Origin: DAISVY01 sp036826635
GTDB lineage: Bacteria > Zixibacteria > MSB-5A5 > GN15 > FEB-12
Reading direction: 5' to 3'
Assembly (NCBI GenBank): GCA_036826635.1
Contig: DAISVY010000003.1
Span: 1 to 64,000, forward strand
DNA length: 64,000 bases
Positions 9,287-18,148 of the stretch are shown one piece after another. The notes below the pieces were generated by a model that saw only the letters and a list, made by a program, of their open reading frames with translations, did not search any database and was not told where the DNA came from. The position numbers and the translations under genes are program-made. Numbering within the stretch: position 1 is the first letter of the stretch; the number at the start of each line of letters is the position of its first letter.

Positions 9287-10727
9287 AATTCGTGTATATG
9301 CCGGGCTTGCAAAAGCCTCTCTTGTCGCCTTGTTGTTGCTGGTCTTTCCGGCGGGTTCGATCCTTGCACAGCAGTTCGATTTTGACCGTCTGACCAAAGA
9401 GATACAGTCGTATACGGTGATCGTGAAGCTGAAGATTGAGCTGTCGATGGGTATGCAGACAAACGAGCACGAACAGCGCCTGTTGGGTACTATCGTGACC
9501 GAAGACGGCATGGTGATTTTCGATGGCGGTTCTCTCAGTATTCACGATCCGTTTTCGCCTATGCCGGGGTTGTCTTTCAAGACCACGCCCACGAAGATCG
9601 AGGTCAACACACTCGACAGCGAGTCGTTCGAGGCCGAGTTTATCGGTGTCGATCCCTTTACCCGAATAGCTTTCGCCCGTATCGTTGCTCCCGACGGACG
9701 TCGCTTTGAGCCGGTCGAATTCACTCTCGGACAGGAATTCAAAACGGGGGAGTGGCTGGCTTTGTTCATGCTTCTGCCGGAATACGTCAAGCCGCCCCTG
9801 GCTGGCGATGTCGGCATGGTGTCCTGCCAAATCGAGGCGCCGGAGGCCTTCACTCTCACGATGGGTTTCAGTACTATCGAAATGACCTCGGTGCTTTTTG
9901 ACGGGCGTCTTAATCCGGTCGGTGTGCTTGGTGAGTTGAGCGACCCCGCCTCGATTAACGGTGACGCGGGCAGTTTTATGATAGAATCGTTCGACCAGTT
10001 CGAACTCCCGCTGCTGGGGGTGGTGACCGGGGAGAAACTCGCCGAACTGATCGCTCATCCTCCCGAGCGCGGGAAAATCGACCGTGCCTGGCTGGGCATT
10101 ACGTTACAGGCGCTGACCGACGATATCGCGGAGTTTTTGGGGGTGGATGTTCCCGGCGGTATAATAGTGAACGATGTTGTCAAGGGTTCACCGGCCGAGG
10201 AATGCGGACTGGAAATCGGTGATGTGATATTCGAAGTCAACAGCCAGCCGCTCGATATCCGGCGCGAGGAAGAGGTCCCCGTTTTTCAACGCAGAATCGC
10301 CATGATGGGGGCCGGGACATCGGTGGAATTTACCGTTTTGCGTTCGCATGAAGACGAACTTGACACGCTTAAACTTCTGGCCCATCTCAAGGCCGCTCCC
10401 CTGTCTGCTACGGAAGCCGCCGAATTCGAGGACAAGCAACTGGAATTCAAGGTCAGGGATATCGTGTTTTCGGACTATATGTTCTACAACGTTGAACAGG
10501 GCGAAATCAGCGGAGTGGTCGTATCCGAGCTTCAGCGCGGCGGCCTGGCCCATATTGCCGGATTGGCCCTTGGTGATGTCATTCAGCGGGTCGGTTCGGT
10601 GGAAATCGCCTCGGTGGATGATTTCTCGGCTGCCATGACGGAACTGGAGTTGAACTCGCCTCCCGAGATCGTTTTCTTTGTCTGGCGGATGGGAAAGACG
10701 ATGTTCATCAATATCCGGACCAGTTGA
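9279..10727 (+). CDS. HtrA-like pseudoprotease with PDZ domains
   Basis: The 482-residue protein has the same architecture as its upstream neighbour: a signal peptide (LVALLLLVFPAGSILAQ), a trypsin-like β-barrel region (GTIVTEDGMVIFDGG, DPFTRIAFARI) and two PDZ domains (GSPAEECGLEIGDVIFEV near residue 310 and GGLAHIAGLALGDVI near 425). The TNxHV, TDLAxL and GNSGGP motifs are all missing, so I see no catalytic His, Asp or Ser. It overlaps the active paralogue by 8 bp. The most likely role is a regulatory or substrate-binding partner in a mixed oligomer with the active protease, which is inference. Confidence 0.8.
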   Translation: MNRIRVYAGLAKASLVALLLLVFPAGSILAQQFDFDRLTKEIQSYTVIVKLKIELSMGMQTNEHEQRLLGTIVTEDGMVIFDGGSLSIHDPFSPMPGLSFKTTPTKIEVNTLDSESFEAEFIGVDPFTRIAFARIVAPDGRRFEPVEFTLGQEFKTGEWLALFMLLPEYVKPPLAGDVGMVSCQIEAPEAFTLTMGFSTIEMTSVLFDGRLNPVGVLGELSDPASINGDAGSFMIESFDQFELPLLGVVTGEKLAELIAHPPERGKIDRAWLGITLQALTDDIAEFLGVDVPGGIIVNDVVKGSPAEECGLEIGDVIFEVNSQPLDIRREEEVPVFQRRIAMMGAGTSVEFTVLRSHEDELDTLKLLAHLKAAPLSATEAAEFEDKQLEFKVRDIVFSDYMFYNVEQGEISGVVVSELQRGGLAHIAGLALGDVIQRVGSVEIASVDDFSAAMTELELNSPPEIVFFVWRMGKTMFINIRTS

Positions 10728-10789
10728 TTTTTACCCGTCCGGCGGTTCTGATTCTCTTTTCTCCGGGTGTTCTGGTCTGTCTTAACCGA

Positions 10790-10818
10790 TTGACAGACAA
10801 CCTGTCTTGTTCTATTTT
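10790..10818 (+). promoter_or_regulatory. Candidate sigma-70 promoter with long leader
   Basis: TTGACA, a 17-bp spacer and TATTTT are seen. The next gene starts at 11101, so the predicted leader is about 275 nt. Confidence 0.6.
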
Positions 10819-11100
10819 GCAGATGGTTGCCGGATAGGAAACGTACTGCCTATTTTTACCCGTTGGCCATACTTGCCGGGGGAAATCCGGGGCGTTGGGG
10901 GCGGCCTCGCGATTCGGCTGTAATAGCTTTTCAACAAGCGAGTTAGGGTTATCCTCTTGTCCCGGAAGGTTGGTTGTCGGCAGGACGGCGTTGCGGCATA
11001 CCTTTTGCGGGAAAACCCGGTAGTCCGGCGGACAGGCGTTCTCGCCGGCGGTTTGGGATAAGAGAAAAAATAACCCGGAGCCTGAAAGGGCGGATCATTG
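10819..11100 (+). other. GC-rich untranslated leader
   Basis: This stretch holds no credible gene. It contains several short inverted G/C-rich segments, for example GCGGGAAAACCCG-type arms near 11007. I compared it by eye with the c-di-GMP, cobalamin and TPP riboswitch cores and saw no match. Confidence 0.35.
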
Positions 11101-11958
11101 ATGAAAATAAAGATAATGTCATTTCTGCTTGTTGCACTGATTGCAGGTACGGCGGTAACACAGGCGGAACCGATTGATTATGAGGGCGTGGTAGCGGTAG
11201 ATACGGTCAAAGTTGCGCCGGGGGATGTTTTTGGGGTCAAAGTCTGGCTGCGCAACAATGATATCGATATCTCGGCCATTTTTATGCCGCTGAAATTTTC
11301 CAGCCCCTATCTGACTCTTGACTCGGTTTCCGCGGTCAACACGGTCTGGAACTCTGATTTTTCGTTTCACGCTTCTATTGACGATGTTGCCCAAACGGTC
11401 AGAATTTCCGTTCTGCCGGCCGATGTCGAATATCCTTTGCCGTCGGCGTCTTTTGTAGACGGGGTTATCGCCGAGCTGTTCTTCAGTGCTTCTGCCTCCG
11501 CAACCGCCCAGCGGGTGGAGATCGATTCCGTATATTATGATACGGTGGTGTCGGGTGGTACTCACGTGACTACTCAGTTGGAGATTTCGAATAACGCCGG
11601 TGTAGGCGTTTATCTGCCCGGCTTTGTCCCCGGGGAAATCCAGCTAAGCGGTTCCACCTCGGTCGACACCGAGACAGGACAGACCGGCCTTCCGACTCGT
11701 TTCGAGCTGGCTCAGAACTATCCCAATCCCTTCAACCCCGTAACGGTCATAACCTTTTCGTTGCCCCGGTCCAGCCAGGTCAGTCTTGATGTCTTCAATA
11801 TCCTGGGTCAGCATTTGATGGGTCTTGCCGACGGTGTAATGTCGGCGGGGACTCATCAGGTGGAATTCGACGGTGGCAATCTGCCCAGCGGTATTTATTT
11901 TTACCGTCTTTGTTACGGTGAGGGCACACTGACAAGAAAAATGGTCCTGGTCAAATAA
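11101..11958 (+). CDS. Secreted cohesin-like protein with type-IX-style C-terminal domain
   Basis: The ATG at 11101 follows GAAAGGGCGG, giving 285 residues with a signal peptide (KIKIMSFLLVALIAGTAVTQA). Residues about 25-175 look like a cohesin-type β-sandwich (VDTVKVAPGDVFGVKVWLRNND... followed by IFMPLKFSSPYLTLDSV). The last 85 residues begin FELAQNYPNPFNPVT and end GIYFYRLCYGEG...KMVLVK, the usual form of the secretion/sorting domain in FCB bacteria. Four other proteins in this window carry dockerin-like modules, which are the classical cohesin partners. Binding between them is inference. A long leader precedes the gene. Confidence 0.7.
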   Translation: MKIKIMSFLLVALIAGTAVTQAEPIDYEGVVAVDTVKVAPGDVFGVKVWLRNNDIDISAIFMPLKFSSPYLTLDSVSAVNTVWNSDFSFHASIDDVAQTVRISVLPADVEYPLPSASFVDGVIAELFFSASASATAQRVEIDSVYYDTVVSGGTHVTTQLEISNNAGVGVYLPGFVPGEIQLSGSTSVDTETGQTGLPTRFELAQNYPNPFNPVTVITFSLPRSSQVSLDVFNILGQHLMGLADGVMSAGTHQVEFDGGNLPSGIYFYRLCYGEGTLTRKMVLVK

Positions 11959-11985
11959 ACCATCAGCTTCAATCTGCCGAATAAT

Positions 11986-12022
11986 ACAGGGATAGCGTCA
12001 AAATGCTGTCCCTGTTCTTTTT
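11986..12022 (+). terminator. Rho-independent terminator
   Basis: An 11-bp stem (ACAGGGATAGC/GCTGTCCCTGT, one G-T pair) with an 8-nt loop is followed by TCTTTTTAT. It ends the cohesin-like gene. Confidence 0.85.
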
Positions 12023-12042
12023 ATAGGAGATTTACGACCAGG

Positions 12043-13743
12043 ATGACCCAGGTTGCACAACAGCCCAAACGGGTGAGAATCGGAGACTATATACTTACCG
12101 GGAAGATTGGTCAGGGGGGCATTGCCGAAATCTACAGGGGGCGACAGGAATCCCTTAACCGCGATGTGGCTATCAAGATTCTGTCGCAGGAGCTAAGCAG
12201 CGATCCGGAAATACTCCGACGGTTCGAGCGTGAATCGATTGTCATTGCCAAACTGGCCCACCCCAACATCGTCCATGTAATTGACAAGGGCAAAGCCGGG
12301 AGTCGTTACTATTTCGTAATGGAGTATGTCGACGGCACGAATCTTCGCGAGGTTATCGACTCTCCCGGCATCAGTCGTCAAGTCTGTCTCGAAATGATCA
12401 CCCAGGTCTGCAAGGCTCTTGATTATGCCCACAAGAACGGTGTGATTCATCGGGACATCAAACCGGCCAACATTCTTATCGATCGTCAGGGCAATCCGCG
12501 CGTGGCCGATTTCGGTATCGCTCAGATTGTCGGTACGCCCGACAGCGAAATGACCTCCTCGGATATGGTGATGGGCACGTTGTCGTACATGTCACCCGAG
12601 CAGCGCATCAGCTCCACCAACGTCGATCAAACTACCGACATTTACGCCATGGGTGTTATTATATACGAAATTCTGACCGGCAGGAAGCCGATGGGACGGT
12701 TCAAACTGCCTTCGGAGGTCAACTCATCGGTCGGTCAGCAGTATGACGAAATCATTCAGAAATGTCTGGCTCAGGAACCCCGCGATCGGTATCAGTCGGC
12801 GGTCGAGTTGAAAGACGCCATACTTGAGGTAATCGGCGGCGGGTCATCCGATCGTCGGGCGACGGACTACTCCGTGGGCGGGGTGGAATCCATTGTCGGG
12901 AAGTGCCGTTATCTCGATACCATCCACGAATCCACCTTCGGGTCGACCATCCTGGTGGAAAACCGGGTCAACAAGCGTCTTTATGTCATCAAACGTCACA
13001 GAAGAGGTGATGTGGGGCGCAAAGAGGCCAAGCTGCTCTCCTCGCTGAAGCATCACCATATTATCAATGTTCTTGGTTCCGGCGGTGACCGGAAACAGAC
13101 CGTAATAATAAGCGAATACGCCAAGGGCGGATCACTGGCCGAGCGCATGGTGCGCAAATATGACTGGCGGAAGGCCACGAAAATCCTTTTGCAGATCGCT
13201 CAGGGGTTGGATTTCGCTCACAAGAACAACATCGTGCATGGTAACCTTCGCCCGTCCAATATACTCTTCGATGCCGAGGATGAGGTCAAGCTGACCGATT
13301 TCGGTTTGCCGACTCACTACGATGCCTCCGGTAAGAAGAACTGGTACCATGCTCCCGAGCGTCGCAAGTCACGTCAGACCGATATTTACTCGGTGGGGGT
13401 GATATTTCATCAAATGCTGACCGGGCGCAATCCGGTTTATGATGCCGCCGGACAGTTGCAGCTTGACGACGTAAAGAATGCGCTTCCGGAAGACGTGATA
13501 AATATCGTTACCAGGTTACTGTCAATTCGGGTCGCTTTCCGCTATAAGACATTCGGCGAGATGCTGCTCGACTGGGAAGATTTCGAAAAACGCCGCGAGG
13601 AAGCCAACTACCGCAAACGTATTCGCACCGAATTGCCGCCCGAACCCAAAGCCTCGGTGCCTGTCTGGTGGTTTGTCGTCGGGGCCGCCGGCTTGCTTGG
13701 GATAATAGCGATTATTCTTTATTTCGCCGGGGTCTTTACATAA
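12043..13743 (+). CDS. Membrane Ser/Thr protein kinase with a second pseudokinase domain
   Basis: The 566-residue protein has an active-looking kinase domain at residues 15-270: glycine loop GKIGQGGIAEIYRG, K45 in VAIK, HRDIKPAN with D138, and DFG at 156-158. A second kinase fold covers residues about 285-515. It keeps K317 (VIK) and DFG (419-421) but has HGNLRPSN at 399-406, so the catalytic Asp of HRD is Asn401. One membrane segment (about residues 545-563) ends the chain with a short tail outside. No PASTA domain is present. The second domain may sense or gate the first. A cytoplasmic kinase anchored at its C-terminus is inferred. Confidence 0.88.
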   Translation: MTQVAQQPKRVRIGDYILTGKIGQGGIAEIYRGRQESLNRDVAIKILSQELSSDPEILRRFERESIVIAKLAHPNIVHVIDKGKAGSRYYFVMEYVDGTNLREVIDSPGISRQVCLEMITQVCKALDYAHKNGVIHRDIKPANILIDRQGNPRVADFGIAQIVGTPDSEMTSSDMVMGTLSYMSPEQRISSTNVDQTTDIYAMGVIIYEILTGRKPMGRFKLPSEVNSSVGQQYDEIIQKCLAQEPRDRYQSAVELKDAILEVIGGGSSDRRATDYSVGGVESIVGKCRYLDTIHESTFGSTILVENRVNKRLYVIKRHRRGDVGRKEAKLLSSLKHHHIINVLGSGGDRKQTVIISEYAKGGSLAERMVRKYDWRKATKILLQIAQGLDFAHKNNIVHGNLRPSNILFDAEDEVKLTDFGLPTHYDASGKKNWYHAPERRKSRQTDIYSVGVIFHQMLTGRNPVYDAAGQLQLDDVKNALPEDVINIVTRLLSIRVAFRYKTFGEMLLDWEDFEKRREEANYRKRIRTELPPEPKASVPVWWFVVGAAGLLGIIAIILYFAGVFT

Positions 13744-13895
13744 CCGGGCCGATTCCTCCGAGGCCGGTATCGTTTCTGTACCATGTTGATTGTTGTCTTG
13801 ACGATTTTGGGCCGTGACGTATATTTATAGTGAATTACGGGTCACGTGACAAAGTCACCCCTCTTCTCTTTTACCTTCATCGGGGAAGGAAAACC

Positions 13896-15653
13896 ATGTT
13901 TACGACATGTTACTGCAAGTCGATCACCGTTAAGCATCTGTGCTATGCTGTAATTGTGGCGGGGCTTCTGGCCGCTTTGTTTGCGAGTCCGGTTGTCGCC
14001 GGAGATAACGGCGGGACCGACGAAGCCGTTCTCTCGGACGGGCAGCGAGTTTCGGACATCGCCGTGCTCCGATGGAAGGACGACCGGGGACGAAAAGAGC
14101 TTACGTACGCCGAGTGGACCGCCCGACAGGGTAAGGCCGGGGCGTTTGTCATAACTCCCGTATACGAAAGCCCGGCGCGTTCTAAAGAGCGTCGGACCCT
14201 GTTCTGCATAATCATCAATGCCACTCTGTATCCTCAGGTGCAGGCCTCGATTGATCAGTATATCGCGGACCTGACTGCCGAAGCGTATGACGTGGAGTTG
14301 TACACCGCCTCGGGAGGAACCCCGGAGGCTCTTCGGACTTTTCTTCAGGGCAAGTATGCCGAGGGTATGAACGGGTGTGTTCTGATCGGTGATTTGCCGG
14401 TGGCTTGGTACGAAACTGTTTGCTGGGAAGAAAACGATCATGAACAGTTCCCCATAGATTTGTACTATATGGATATGGATGGTGTGTTCAGCGACAACGA
14501 CAGCGACGGAATGTATGACGAACACACCGGAGACGTAGCTCCCGAAATCTGGATGGGACGACTGCTGGCCTCGGGTCTGACCATGGGTATCATGACCGAA
14601 GCTGAGTTGATTGACAACTATTTTCTCAAAAACCATAGATACCGCACCGGCCAGATGTTTCTGAACGACCGGGCCCTGGTTTACATCGACGACGACTGGG
14701 CGGGCTCGGCCACGTCCTGGGATCAGGATGTCGGTTACGCCTATGGCGACCGCACGCTGGTCGATGATGAGTGGGAAACCTGGGCTGACGATTTCAAAAC
14801 GCGCCTGCCGCAGAATCACGAGTTCATTCAGGTCTGTGGGCATTCCAGTTCGTGGACGCAGTGGTTCAAAAACCCCGACGAGGAATGGAGCACGATTACC
14901 AATTCCGAAGTCAGGAGTATTGACCCGGTGGCCTATTTCTATAATCTTTTTGCCTGTTCCCACGCTCGTTATGTGGAGACGGACTTTTCCGCCGGCTGGT
15001 ATGTTTTCAACGCTACCTACGGCCTGGCCGCTCTGGGGAGCACCAAGACCGGTTCGATGCTTGAGTTCAGAGATTTCTACGATCCCTTCGGGCATGGGCA
15101 GTGCATCGGGAAGGCCTTTGCGGCGTGGTTTGAAAGCCAGAGTCAGGGAGGTTTCGCCGATTGGGAGGTATGCTGGTATTACGGCATGACCCTGCAGGGG
15201 GATCCCACCCTGGTGAAGTCAGCATACTTCACGGACTCTGATGGTGACGGTCATCTTGATTTCTATGATAACTGTCCCGACAGCTCCAATGTCGGTCAGG
15301 AAGACGCCGACGACGATGGTGTGGGTAATGTTTGTGACAATTGCCCCGATGATTACAATCCCGATCAAATCGACTCCGACGGTGACGGGATCGGCGATAT
15401 TTGTGACGATTGCTGTACCGGTGCGTCGGTGGGTGATGTCGATTGCTCTGGTGGGGTGGTCGATATGGGTGATTTGACCAGGTTGATCGATCATCTTTTC
15501 ATCAGCCTCGGTGATTATTGCTGTATCGAAGAAGCCGACATGGATTTCTCCGGCCAACCCTCTCCGGAATTTAACGATGTCGATATGACCGACCTGACCA
15601 TTCTGGTCGATCATCTGTTCATCAGTCTTGCTCCGTTGTCTGCCTGCCCGTAG
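13896..15653 (+). CDS. Gingipain-like (C25-type) cysteine protease with TSP3 repeats and dockerin-like module
   Basis: I chose the ATG at 13896 because GGGGAAGGA precedes it, giving 585 residues with a signal peptide. The catalytic part has a caspase-like fold, with the probable His in QVCGHSSSW (near residue 316) and the probable Cys in NLFACSHARY (near 354). APEIWMGRLLASG before them is typical of the C25 family. After residue 450 come calcium-binding thrombospondin-3-type repeats (DSDGDG, DNCPD, DADDDG). The last 75 residues are a dockerin-like pair, VVDMGDLTRLIDHLFISL and VDMTDLTILVDHLFISL. It is secreted, and specificity cannot be read. Confidence 0.85.
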   Translation: MFTTCYCKSITVKHLCYAVIVAGLLAALFASPVVAGDNGGTDEAVLSDGQRVSDIAVLRWKDDRGRKELTYAEWTARQGKAGAFVITPVYESPARSKERRTLFCIIINATLYPQVQASIDQYIADLTAEAYDVELYTASGGTPEALRTFLQGKYAEGMNGCVLIGDLPVAWYETVCWEENDHEQFPIDLYYMDMDGVFSDNDSDGMYDEHTGDVAPEIWMGRLLASGLTMGIMTEAELIDNYFLKNHRYRTGQMFLNDRALVYIDDDWAGSATSWDQDVGYAYGDRTLVDDEWETWADDFKTRLPQNHEFIQVCGHSSSWTQWFKNPDEEWSTITNSEVRSIDPVAYFYNLFACSHARYVETDFSAGWYVFNATYGLAALGSTKTGSMLEFRDFYDPFGHGQCIGKAFAAWFESQSQGGFADWEVCWYYGMTLQGDPTLVKSAYFTDSDGDGHLDFYDNCPDSSNVGQEDADDDGVGNVCDNCPDDYNPDQIDSDGDGIGDICDDCCTGASVGDVDCSGGVVDMGDLTRLIDHLFISLGDYCCIEEADMDFSGQPSPEFNDVDMTDLTILVDHLFISLAPLSACP

Positions 15654-15683
15654 TGGCGCGGGGCAGGGGACCGAAAAAGGAAA

Positions 15684-15720
15684 CGGCGATTCTCTTTCCG
15701 GGGAATCGCCGCTTTAATTT
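15684..15720. terminator. Bidirectional terminator between convergent genes
   Basis: CGGCGATTC and GAATCGCCG form a 9-bp stem with a 10-nt loop. CTTTAATTT follows on the plus strand and a T-rich run (complement of GAAAAAGGAAA) follows on the minus strand. It separates the gingipain-like gene from panB. Confidence 0.7.
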
Positions 15721-15741
15721 GCCGCTGTTTCTGCCGTTCGG

Positions 15742-16572
15742 CTATTTCATTCCGAACGACTCTTCGTCGCTGGGATAGTTGCCGTCTTTGACGTCTTCGA
15801 TGAATCGCCCGGCGGCCTCTGATATAATCGGTGACAGGTTGGCGTATTCGCGCAGGAACTTTGGTTTGAATCCATCGGGCCGCAGTCCGAGAATGTCGTT
15901 AATCACCAGTACCTGTCCGTTGCAGTCGGGTCCGGCGCCGATACCGATGGTCGCGGTGGTTTTAAGGGTGGCCGTGATCTCCGCCGCGATGGTTCTTTCC
16001 ATCAATTCCAGGACAACAGAGAAACATCCCACCTCTTCCAGCGCCCGGGCCGACTCCATCAGGTATGTGCGGGATTGTTCTTTGCGACCTTGCACCCTGG
16101 GGCCGCCGAGGCGGTGAATGGATTGCGGTGTTAGTCCGATATGTCCCATGACCGGGATACCGCACTCGATAAGACGTCTGATGGTTGGCACCATTTCCAG
16201 CCCGCCTTCGATTTTGACCGCTTCGGCTCCCGCTTCCTTGAGAAAGCGACCGGCGTTTATGACCGCTGTTTCTATCGACGGCTGGAAAGAGAGAAACGGC
16301 ATGTCGGCGACTACCAGCGCCCGCTGTGTGCCGCGCACCACGGCTGCCGTGTGGTTGAGCATCATTTCCATCGTAACGGGCAGGGTGGAGTCGTATCCGT
16401 GGATGACATTACCGGCCGAATCTCCGACCAGCAGAATATCGATACCGGCCCGGTCGAGAAGGCCGGCCGTGAAATAGTCATACGCGGTCAGAACGGCGAT
16501 TTTTTCGCCCCGGGCTTTCATCTGGATGATGTTCTGAACCGTCGTTTTTTTTCTGCTGCTGGAAACTGACAT
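15742..16572 (-). CDS. panB: 3-methyl-2-oxobutanoate hydroxymethyltransferase
   Basis: The ATG at 16572 has GAGG seven bases upstream and gives 276 residues, close to the usual PanB length. PanB signatures are clear: KIAVLTAYDYFTAGLLDRAGID, LLVGDSAGNVIHGYDSTLPV with metal-binding Asp, MPFLSFQ, VKIEGG, PVMGHIGLTPQS, and IGIGAGPDCNGQVLVINDILG. The enzyme adds a hydroxymethyl group from methylene-THF to ketoisovalerate in pantothenate and CoA synthesis. It is the last gene of the folB-folK-kinase-panB operon, starting 9 bp after the kinase stop. Its folate cofactor links it to its neighbours. Confidence 0.97.
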   Translation of the reverse strand: MSVSSSRKKTTVQNIIQMKARGEKIAVLTAYDYFTAGLLDRAGIDILLVGDSAGNVIHGYDSTLPVTMEMMLNHTAAVVRGTQRALVVADMPFLSFQPSIETAVINAGRFLKEAGAEAVKIEGGLEMVPTIRRLIECGIPVMGHIGLTPQSIHRLGGPRVQGRKEQSRTYLMESARALEEVGCFSVVLELMERTIAAEITATLKTTATIGIGAGPDCNGQVLVINDILGLRPDGFKPKFLREYANLSPIISEAAGRFIEDVKDGNYPSDEESFGMK

Positions 16573-16580
16573 GCGAAACC

Positions 16581-17243
16581 TCACGAATGCGTCAGATCGG
16601 CGGCCGGGACATAATATATTTTACCGTTGAGAGGTTTATGGATCTGCTCGATCAGATCGTCGAAGTGTTCAGGATTGTGAACAAAATCTATCTCGTCGGT
16701 TTTGACTACCAGCAGCGGCGTATCGCTGTAATGGAAGAAGAAATAGTCGTAAGCGCGGTTCAGGCTTTCTACGTAATCGCTGTCGACGGATTTTTCGAAA
16801 GGAAGGTTACGTCGGTGAATACGCTCAAGCAACACCGAGGTGGAGGCCTGCAAATATATGACAAGATCGGGGCGGGGAATATCGCGAGCAAGGACCGGCG
16901 CTACCTTGTTGTAAAGGGCCAGTTCTCGTTCCGAGAGATTGATCGAAGCGAAGATAGCGTCTTTCGAAAACAGGTAGTCGGCCACGATTCGCTGGGCGAA
17001 CAAATCCCGCTCCAGGAGTTGCTGTTGTTGCTGAAAACGTGATATGAGAAAATACAACTGGCAGGAAAGAGCATACCGCCGCCGGTTTTTGTAGAAATCC
17101 ACCAGAAAAGGATTTTCAAAAACTTCCTCGGCGGTCAGATCGGCGCCGATGCGTTCGGCCAGCATCTGCGCGAAAGTGGTTTTACCGACCCCGATCACTC
17201 CCTCGACGGCGATATAGTTGGGCTCACAGGTTTCTGGCGACAT
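16581..17243 (-). CDS. Deoxynucleoside kinase
   Basis: The 220-residue protein has a P-loop at residues 14-21 (EGVIGVGKTTFA). It also has the dNK-type region SRFQQQQQLLERDLFAQRIVADYLFSKD, with the catalytic/substrate-binding acidic residue in VADYLF, and the LERIHRRNLPFE lid with basic residues. Enzymes of this family phosphorylate deoxyadenosine/deoxyguanosine or deoxycytidine for salvage. Which base it prefers is not readable. The start overlaps the end of folK by 20 bp, and folK-dNK-panB is a common order in FCB and related bacteria. Confidence 0.93.
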   Translation of the reverse strand: MSPETCEPNYIAVEGVIGVGKTTFAQMLAERIGADLTAEEVFENPFLVDFYKNRRRYALSCQLYFLISRFQQQQQLLERDLFAQRIVADYLFSKDAIFASINLSERELALYNKVAPVLARDIPRPDLVIYLQASTSVLLERIHRRNLPFEKSVDSDYVESLNRAYDYFFFHYSDTPLLVVKTDEIDFVHNPEHFDDLIEQIHKPLNGKIYYVPAADLTHS

Positions 17244-17733
17244 GATCTCTATACAATGTTACTTGCGCACGTGACCGTTCGCTGACGTAGGAGGAAATCG
17301 GGCGGCCGGTTACGGGATGGCTTATCTCCGGGTCGATCTCCAGCAAAGGCACCAGGGCGAACGGGCGTTTCAACATGCGCGGATGAGGTATTATCAGGTT
17401 CGTCGTATTGACCGTCTTTTGGCCGAACAGCAGAATGTCCAGATCGATAGTACGCGGCAGGGATTGCCCCTTGTCGGTTCGGCCCAGGTCACTTTCGATC
17501 TTTTCCAGGTTTCGCAGCAATTCGTGGGGCGGATAACGGTAATCGGCCTTAATCACGCCGTTTAGAAACGACGGTGCGTTGTCGTCCATGCCCACGGCTT
17601 CGGACAGGTATAAAGACGACGCAGCCACGATTTCCAGGCCTTCGATAAACCCCATTCTGTCCACGGCGGCGTCGATGAATCTTTCGCGGTCGCCGATGTT
17701 CGAACCAAGCAGAATGTAGACCTCTTCGGCCAT
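17224..17733 (-). CDS. folK: 2-amino-4-hydroxy-6-hydroxymethyldihydropteridine diphosphokinase
   Basis: The 169-residue HPPK has the expected signatures. LLGSNIGDRERFIDAA lies at the N-terminus, FLNGVIKADYRYPPHELLRNLEKIESDLGR in the middle, and RTIDLDILLFGQ plus IIPHPRMLKRPFALVPL near residues 100-140, which supply the Mg-binding Asp pair and the pterin pocket. It transfers pyrophosphate from ATP to the pterin in folate synthesis. It lies 10 bp after folB and overlaps the kinase by 20 bp. Confidence 0.96.
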   Translation of the reverse strand: MAEEVYILLGSNIGDRERFIDAAVDRMGFIEGLEIVAASSLYLSEAVGMDDNAPSFLNGVIKADYRYPPHELLRNLEKIESDLGRTDKGQSLPRTIDLDILLFGQKTVNTTNLIIPHPRMLKRPFALVPLLEIDPEISHPVTGRPISSYVSERSRAQVTLYRDHVARNL

Positions 17734-17743
17734 ACTCTTGTTC

Positions 17744-18148
17744 TTACTCCTCTGATTCCGGTTCCTGACCGATCAGTTTGGCTTTGTCTCCCTGATAGCG
17801 GGCAACCTCGACCTCAACATACTTCACCGGTCCGGCAATCGGTGGGTGTAACTTACGAATTCTCAAAGTTACCCGTAATATCGGAAATTTGTCAAGTAGT
17901 AACACAGCCAGTTCGTTCGCCAGACGTTCCAGCAGCGCATAGGCCGTTCCCTCGACTACGTCTTTGATAGTCGAGTACACTTCGCCGTAATCTACGGTGT
18001 CGGCAAGGCGGTCGCTGTGTCCCGGCTCGGCCAGATCGAGTTCCAGTTCGCAGTCGACCTCGAAAGCCCGGCCGGTCTCTTTCTCGGCGGCACTGACCCC
18101 GTGATAGCCGTAGAATGACAGTCCGACCAGGCGAATGACATCGTTCAT
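17744..18148 (-). CDS. folB: Dihydroneopterin aldolase
   Basis: The 134-residue protein has the FolB core: LSFYGYHGVSAAEKETGRAF with the conserved Tyr and His, DTVDYGEVYSTIKDVVEG, LLERLANEL, and a C-terminal VTLRIRKLHPPIAG with the conserved Lys-Pro. It cleaves dihydroneopterin to hydroxymethyl-dihydropterin, the substrate of the adjacent folK product. Its ATG overlaps the stop of the upstream aminotransferase-like gene by 4 bp, so translation is coupled. Confidence 0.96.
   Translation of the reverse strand: MNDVIRLVGLSFYGYHGVSAAEKETGRAFEVDCELELDLAEPGHSDRLADTVDYGEVYSTIKDVVEGTAYALLERLANELAVLLLDKFPILRVTLRIRKLHPPIAGPVKYVEVEVARYQGDKAKLIGQEPESEE

Noticed and set aside
10819..11100. Riboswitch (c-di-GMP, cobalamin, TPP) in the cohesin-like gene leader
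   Set aside because: The conserved cores of these classes are not visible; only unspecific G/C hairpins are seen.
13842..15095. Minus-strand open frame of 417 codons opposite the first gingipain-like gene
   Set aside because: No ribosome site or motif; the plus strand is clearly coding.
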